A DNA stretch of 7,873 nt. Origin: Nitrosomonadaceae bacterium (GTDB taxonomy: Bacteria; Pseudomonadota; Gammaproteobacteria; Burkholderiales; Usitatibacteraceae). The notes below the pieces were generated by a model. It did no database searches. It was given only the letters and a program-made list of their open reading frames with translations, and was not told where the DNA came from. The DNA is taken from assembly GCA_021300055.1 (NCBI GenBank), contig JAJTHU010000091.1, forward strand, positions 1 through 7,873. Reading direction: 5' to 3'. Of this stretch, positions 6,299-7,873 are shown piece after piece. Position 1 is the first letter of the stretch, and the number at the start of each line of letters is the position of its first letter. Both the position numbers and the translations under genes were made by a program.

Positions 6299-6627
6299 TA
6301 GCCACCGGTCCCCGATGGATTGGTGCCGACTTCATTCGTCGAAGACGACGCTGTACCGATTGCACCAAGCGCAGTATCGCCACGTGACTTTTGCTGCAAG
6401 GCACGATTGAGGCTTCGAATCTCGCGCTTGAGCCGAAAGATCGAATACAACGCCGACAACAAGCCGAGCAGCAAGCCCGCACCGAAAAATGCCAGCAGCA
6501 CCAGCGCCAACGGCGCGCGCAAGGCACCACCAAAGCCGTTGAGGGTGACCAAGTCAGCGTTCTTGGCCGCAAACCAAACGAGCAGCAGCACCACGAGTAC
6601 ACGCAGTATCCAAATCAAGATGTGCAT
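6298..6627 (-). CDS. lapA: LapA family membrane protein (DUF1049)
   Basis: This 109-residue inner-membrane protein has two hydrophobic helices (about 3-20 and 40-64). A short polar loop with NADLVTLNGFGG lies between them, and a basic, probably coiled segment follows (RLKREIRSLNRALQQKSRGD, about 65-84). This is the DUF1049/LapA layout. The last 25 or so residues are rich in Ser, Thr, Gly and Asn and look disordered. In E. coli, LapA is encoded next to LapB and takes part with it in lipopolysaccharide assembly, though its own biochemical role is less clear. The ATG at 6627 has GGAAG (6636-6640) 8 bases upstream. It is the first gene after the ihfB terminator, with only about 55 bases between the T-tract and the start codon, so its promoter must be compact, or the unit depends on read-through. 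Confidence 0.92.
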   Translation of the reverse strand: MHILIWILRVLVVLLLVWFAAKNADLVTLNGFGGALRAPLALVLLAFFGAGLLLGLLSALYSIFRLKREIRSLNRALQQKSRGDTALGAIGTASSSTNEVGTNPSGTGG

Positions 6628-6683
6628 GGAGGTGTCTTCCGGTCAGTAGCTTAGCGGTGCGCCATCGCGCAGCGCGGACCCGC

Positions 6684-6722
6684 AAAAAAATAGCCGGATA
6701 CCTTCCAGCATCCGGCTATTTT
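6684..6722 (-). terminator. Strong intrinsic terminator after ihfB
   Basis: A perfect 13-bp stem joins 6687-6699 to 6710-6722 (core TAGCCGGAT/ATCCGGCTA) around a 10-base loop. On the minus strand it is followed by a T-run that includes seven T at 6684-6690. It begins 14 bases after the ihfB stop codon. Stem, loop and T-tract are all of the canonical kind, so ihfB transcripts should mostly end here. On the plus strand the following T-run is only four bases, so termination in that direction would be weaker. Confidence 0.95.
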
Positions 6723-6736
6723 GACGTGCATGTTCT

Positions 6737-7162
6737 TCAATCAGCTTCCGAACCGCGCGGCGAAGTGTTGCCGGCGTCGGCCGCAACCGAGGTCGTACCA
6801 ACGGTGGCCGGGCTAGCGGCCCCACTTGCGCCTGCAGCGGTCGCCGCACGACGCGCAGCTTCCGCGGCTTCGGCGGCCTCAATGGCCTCGTCGACGCGCT
6901 CGCGCAATTCTTTGCCCGCCTTAAAGTGCGGGACGTATTTCTTGGGGACCAGCACCTTCTCGCCCGTTTTAGGATTGCGGCCCGTACGCGGCGGACGGTA
7001 ATTGAGTCCGAAGCTGCCAAAACCGCGAATCTCGATGCGGTCACCTTGTGCGAGCGTGTTCGACATCGCATCAAGCATGGTCTTTACGGCCAGTTCAGCG
7101 TCTTTTGGTGCCAGCTGGTTATGGCGGGCTGCCAGAATCTCGATCAACTCGGATTTGGTCAT
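6737..7162 (-). CDS. ihfB: Integration host factor beta subunit with an alanine-rich C-terminal extension
   Basis: IHF is a heterodimeric nucleoid protein that bends DNA sharply at specific sites and assists transcription, replication and recombination. The 141-residue product starts MTKSELIEILAARHNQLAPK and has the HU/IHF beta-arm signature RIEIRGFGSFGLNYRPPRTG followed by RNPKTGEKV. The intercalating proline is P64, and VPKKYVPHFKAGKELRERV closes the fold. Normal IhfB ends near residue 95-107. Here about 45 extra residues follow, first an Ala/Glu/Arg stretch (EAAEAAEAARRAA) and then a loose Ala/Gly/Ser/Thr segment. I chose the ATG at 7162 because it gives the conserved N-terminus. A GTG at 7264 would add 34 residues unlike any IHF. 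The Shine-Dalgarno is weak. The order rpsA-ihfB is widely conserved in proteobacteria. Confidence 0.95.
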   Translation of the reverse strand: MTKSELIEILAARHNQLAPKDAELAVKTMLDAMSNTLAQGDRIEIRGFGSFGLNYRPPRTGRNPKTGEKVLVPKKYVPHFKAGKELRERVDEAIEAAEAAEAARRAATAAGASGAASPATVGTTSVAADAGNTSPRGSEAD

Positions 7163-7260
7163 GGATTTCAAAAGGCAGATCCGTATGGTTATTGAGGCTT
7201 GATCAATCGGCGCTCTTGAGGCGCTTTGCTTGCCAATCAGTTGCCGGTACCGCTTGCGTC

Positions 7261-7322
7261 GCACGGAGGACGATGCAGCCGTCCACGTGCGGTTCGGGAG
7301 GCAACCGACTCAAATGAGCCGG
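7261..7322 (-). promoter_or_regulatory. Structured non-coding leader between rpsA and ihfB
   Basis: The 182-bp spacer between rpsA and ihfB (7163-7344) has no credible gene but holds clear inverted repeats. CCGACTC (7305-7311) pairs with GAGCCGG (7316-7322), 7 bp with one G-U pair in the minus-strand RNA and a 4-base loop. Next to it, GCACG (7261-7265) pairs with CGTGC (7286-7290) and, inside that, GGACG (7268-7272) with CGTCC (7280-7284), an imperfect 10-bp stem. A third small stem, GGTT/AACC between them, would compete with the first. None has a good T-tract. They may attenuate rpsA read-through or shape the ihfB leader. Any promoter of ihfB should lie in this spacer, but I see no convincing -35/-10 pair. 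Confidence 0.45.
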
Positions 7323-7344
7323 ATGCCCCACAAACCAGCCCAAC

Positions 7345-7873
7345 TTAGTCTTGCTTCAGCTTCGCCTTGAGCAATGCACCAAGGTTGGTGGTGCCTGCGT
7401 TAGACGGTGCTTCGTCGGTCATGCGCTTCATCGCATCTTTCTCGTCGGCAGCGTCTTTCTGCTTGATCGACAGATTGATGTTGCGCGTCTTGCGATCGAC
7501 GTTGATGATGATGGCTTCGATTTCGTCGCCTTCCTTCATCACGCTACGCATATCTTCAACGCGCTCGCGCGAAACTTCCGACGCACGCAGATAGGCTTCG
7601 ATGTCGTCGGTAAGTGCAACGACCGCGCCCTTAGCGTCGATCGACTTCACCTTACCTTTGACGATCGCGCCCTTGTCGTTCATCGCCGTGTAGTTGGTGA
7701 ACGGATCGGAGTCGAGTTGCTTGACGCCCAGCGAAATGCGCTCGCGCTCCATGTCGATTGCCAACACAACGGCTTCGAGCTCATCGCCCTTTTTGTAGTT
7801 CTTGACGGCTTCTTCGCCTGGGACGTTCCAGGAGAGGTCAGACAGGTGAACCAGACCGTCGATGTTGCCCGGC
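7345..7873 (-). CDS. rpsA: 30S ribosomal protein S1, C-terminal part (gene enters from the right edge)
   Basis: The visible 175 residues are the end of ribosomal protein S1, which helps mRNAs bind the 30S subunit. The reading frame is open to the right edge (first full codon at 7872), so the start lies outside the window. Two S1 RNA-binding repeats can be seen. The first, entering partway, contains GNIDGLVHLSDLSWN and ends at about MERERISLGVKQL. The second runs from GAIVKGKVKSIDAKGAVV through YLRASEVSRERVED to VDRKTRNINLSIKQKD. These correspond to repeats 5 and 6 of E. coli S1. The C-terminal tail, ending NLGALLKAKLKQD, resembles that of betaproteobacterial S1. The internal methionine codon at 7767 is not the start. 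The following ihfB is the usual neighbour. Confidence 0.97.
   Translation of the reverse strand, partial: PGNIDGLVHLSDLSWNVPGEEAVKNYKKGDELEAVVLAIDMERERISLGVKQLDSDPFTNYTAMNDKGAIVKGKVKSIDAKGAVVALTDDIEAYLRASEVSRERVEDMRSVMKEGDEIEAIIINVDRKTRNINLSIKQKDAADEKDAMKRMTDEAPSNAGTTNLGALLKAKLKQD

Noticed and set aside
6643..7074. 143-codon minus-strand frame overlapping ihfB, very rich in Arg
   Set aside because: It is an alternative frame of ihfB and runs through the strong terminator. The IHF frame has full family similarity, and the Arg/Pro-rich composition is typical of a shifted GC-rich frame.
7189..7205. Possible IHF binding site in front of ihfB (autoregulation)
   Set aside because: TGATCAA resembles part of the IHF consensus, but the required TTR half and the W at the first position do not fit in either orientation.
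7163..7264. N-terminal extension of IhfB by 34 residues from a GTG at 7264
   Set aside because: The extra residues do not resemble IHF, the GTG lacks a ribosome-binding site, and the ATG at 7162 gives the conserved N-terminus MTKSEL.
7345..7767. Complete 140-residue S1-domain protein starting at the methionine codon at 7767
   Set aside because: The same frame stays open to the right edge and encodes more S1 repeat sequence, so this is the tail of full-length rpsA.

Overview
The window is a stretch of ordinary bacterial chromosome in which every real gene lies on the minus strand, so transcription runs from right to left. The gene products (RpsA, IhfB, LapA, LapB, PyrF, Ugd, RfaE1/HldA, RfaD/HldD, ComEA) and the separate heptose-phosphate kinase gene without an adenylyltransferase half point to a Gram-negative betaproteobacterium, probably Burkholderiales or a close relative. 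The genus cannot be read from the sequence.

Layout in the direction of transcription. The 3' part of rpsA (ribosomal protein S1) enters at the right edge. A structured, non-coding leader of 182 bp follows, then ihfB, which encodes an IHF beta subunit with an unusual alanine-rich tail. A textbook intrinsic terminator closes ihfB. The next unit is lapA-lapB-pyrF-ugd, packed tightly with a 1-base overlap between lapA and lapB and gaps of 21 and 3 bases after that. It ends at a GC hairpin plus T-tract. After a 139-bp leader comes rfaE1-rfaD, with a 23-bp gap. A further 223-bp spacer with several inverted repeats separates rfaD from comEA. At the left edge, directly after the comEA stop codon and in the same reading frame, lies a 5'-truncated piece of an IS1182-type transposase that runs out of the window.

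Most of the genes serve the cell envelope. LapA and LapB belong to the inner-membrane system that matches lipopolysaccharide synthesis and assembly, in enterobacteria by controlling LpxC turnover. Ugd makes UDP-glucuronate, the precursor of acidic sugars and of lipid A aminoarabinose. HldA and HldD make the ADP-heptose for the inner core. PyrF supplies UMP, and so indirectly the UDP part of UDP-sugars. ComEA is a secreted DNA-binding protein of the natural-transformation type.

I see no new enzyme system, CRISPR array, tRNA or rRNA. The items that deserve a second look are the transposase remnant abutting comEA, the IhfB tail, the three-arm hairpin after ugd, and the structured leaders of rfaE1 and ihfB. 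The plus strand carries no convincing gene. No gene-free stretch is longer than about 225 bases.
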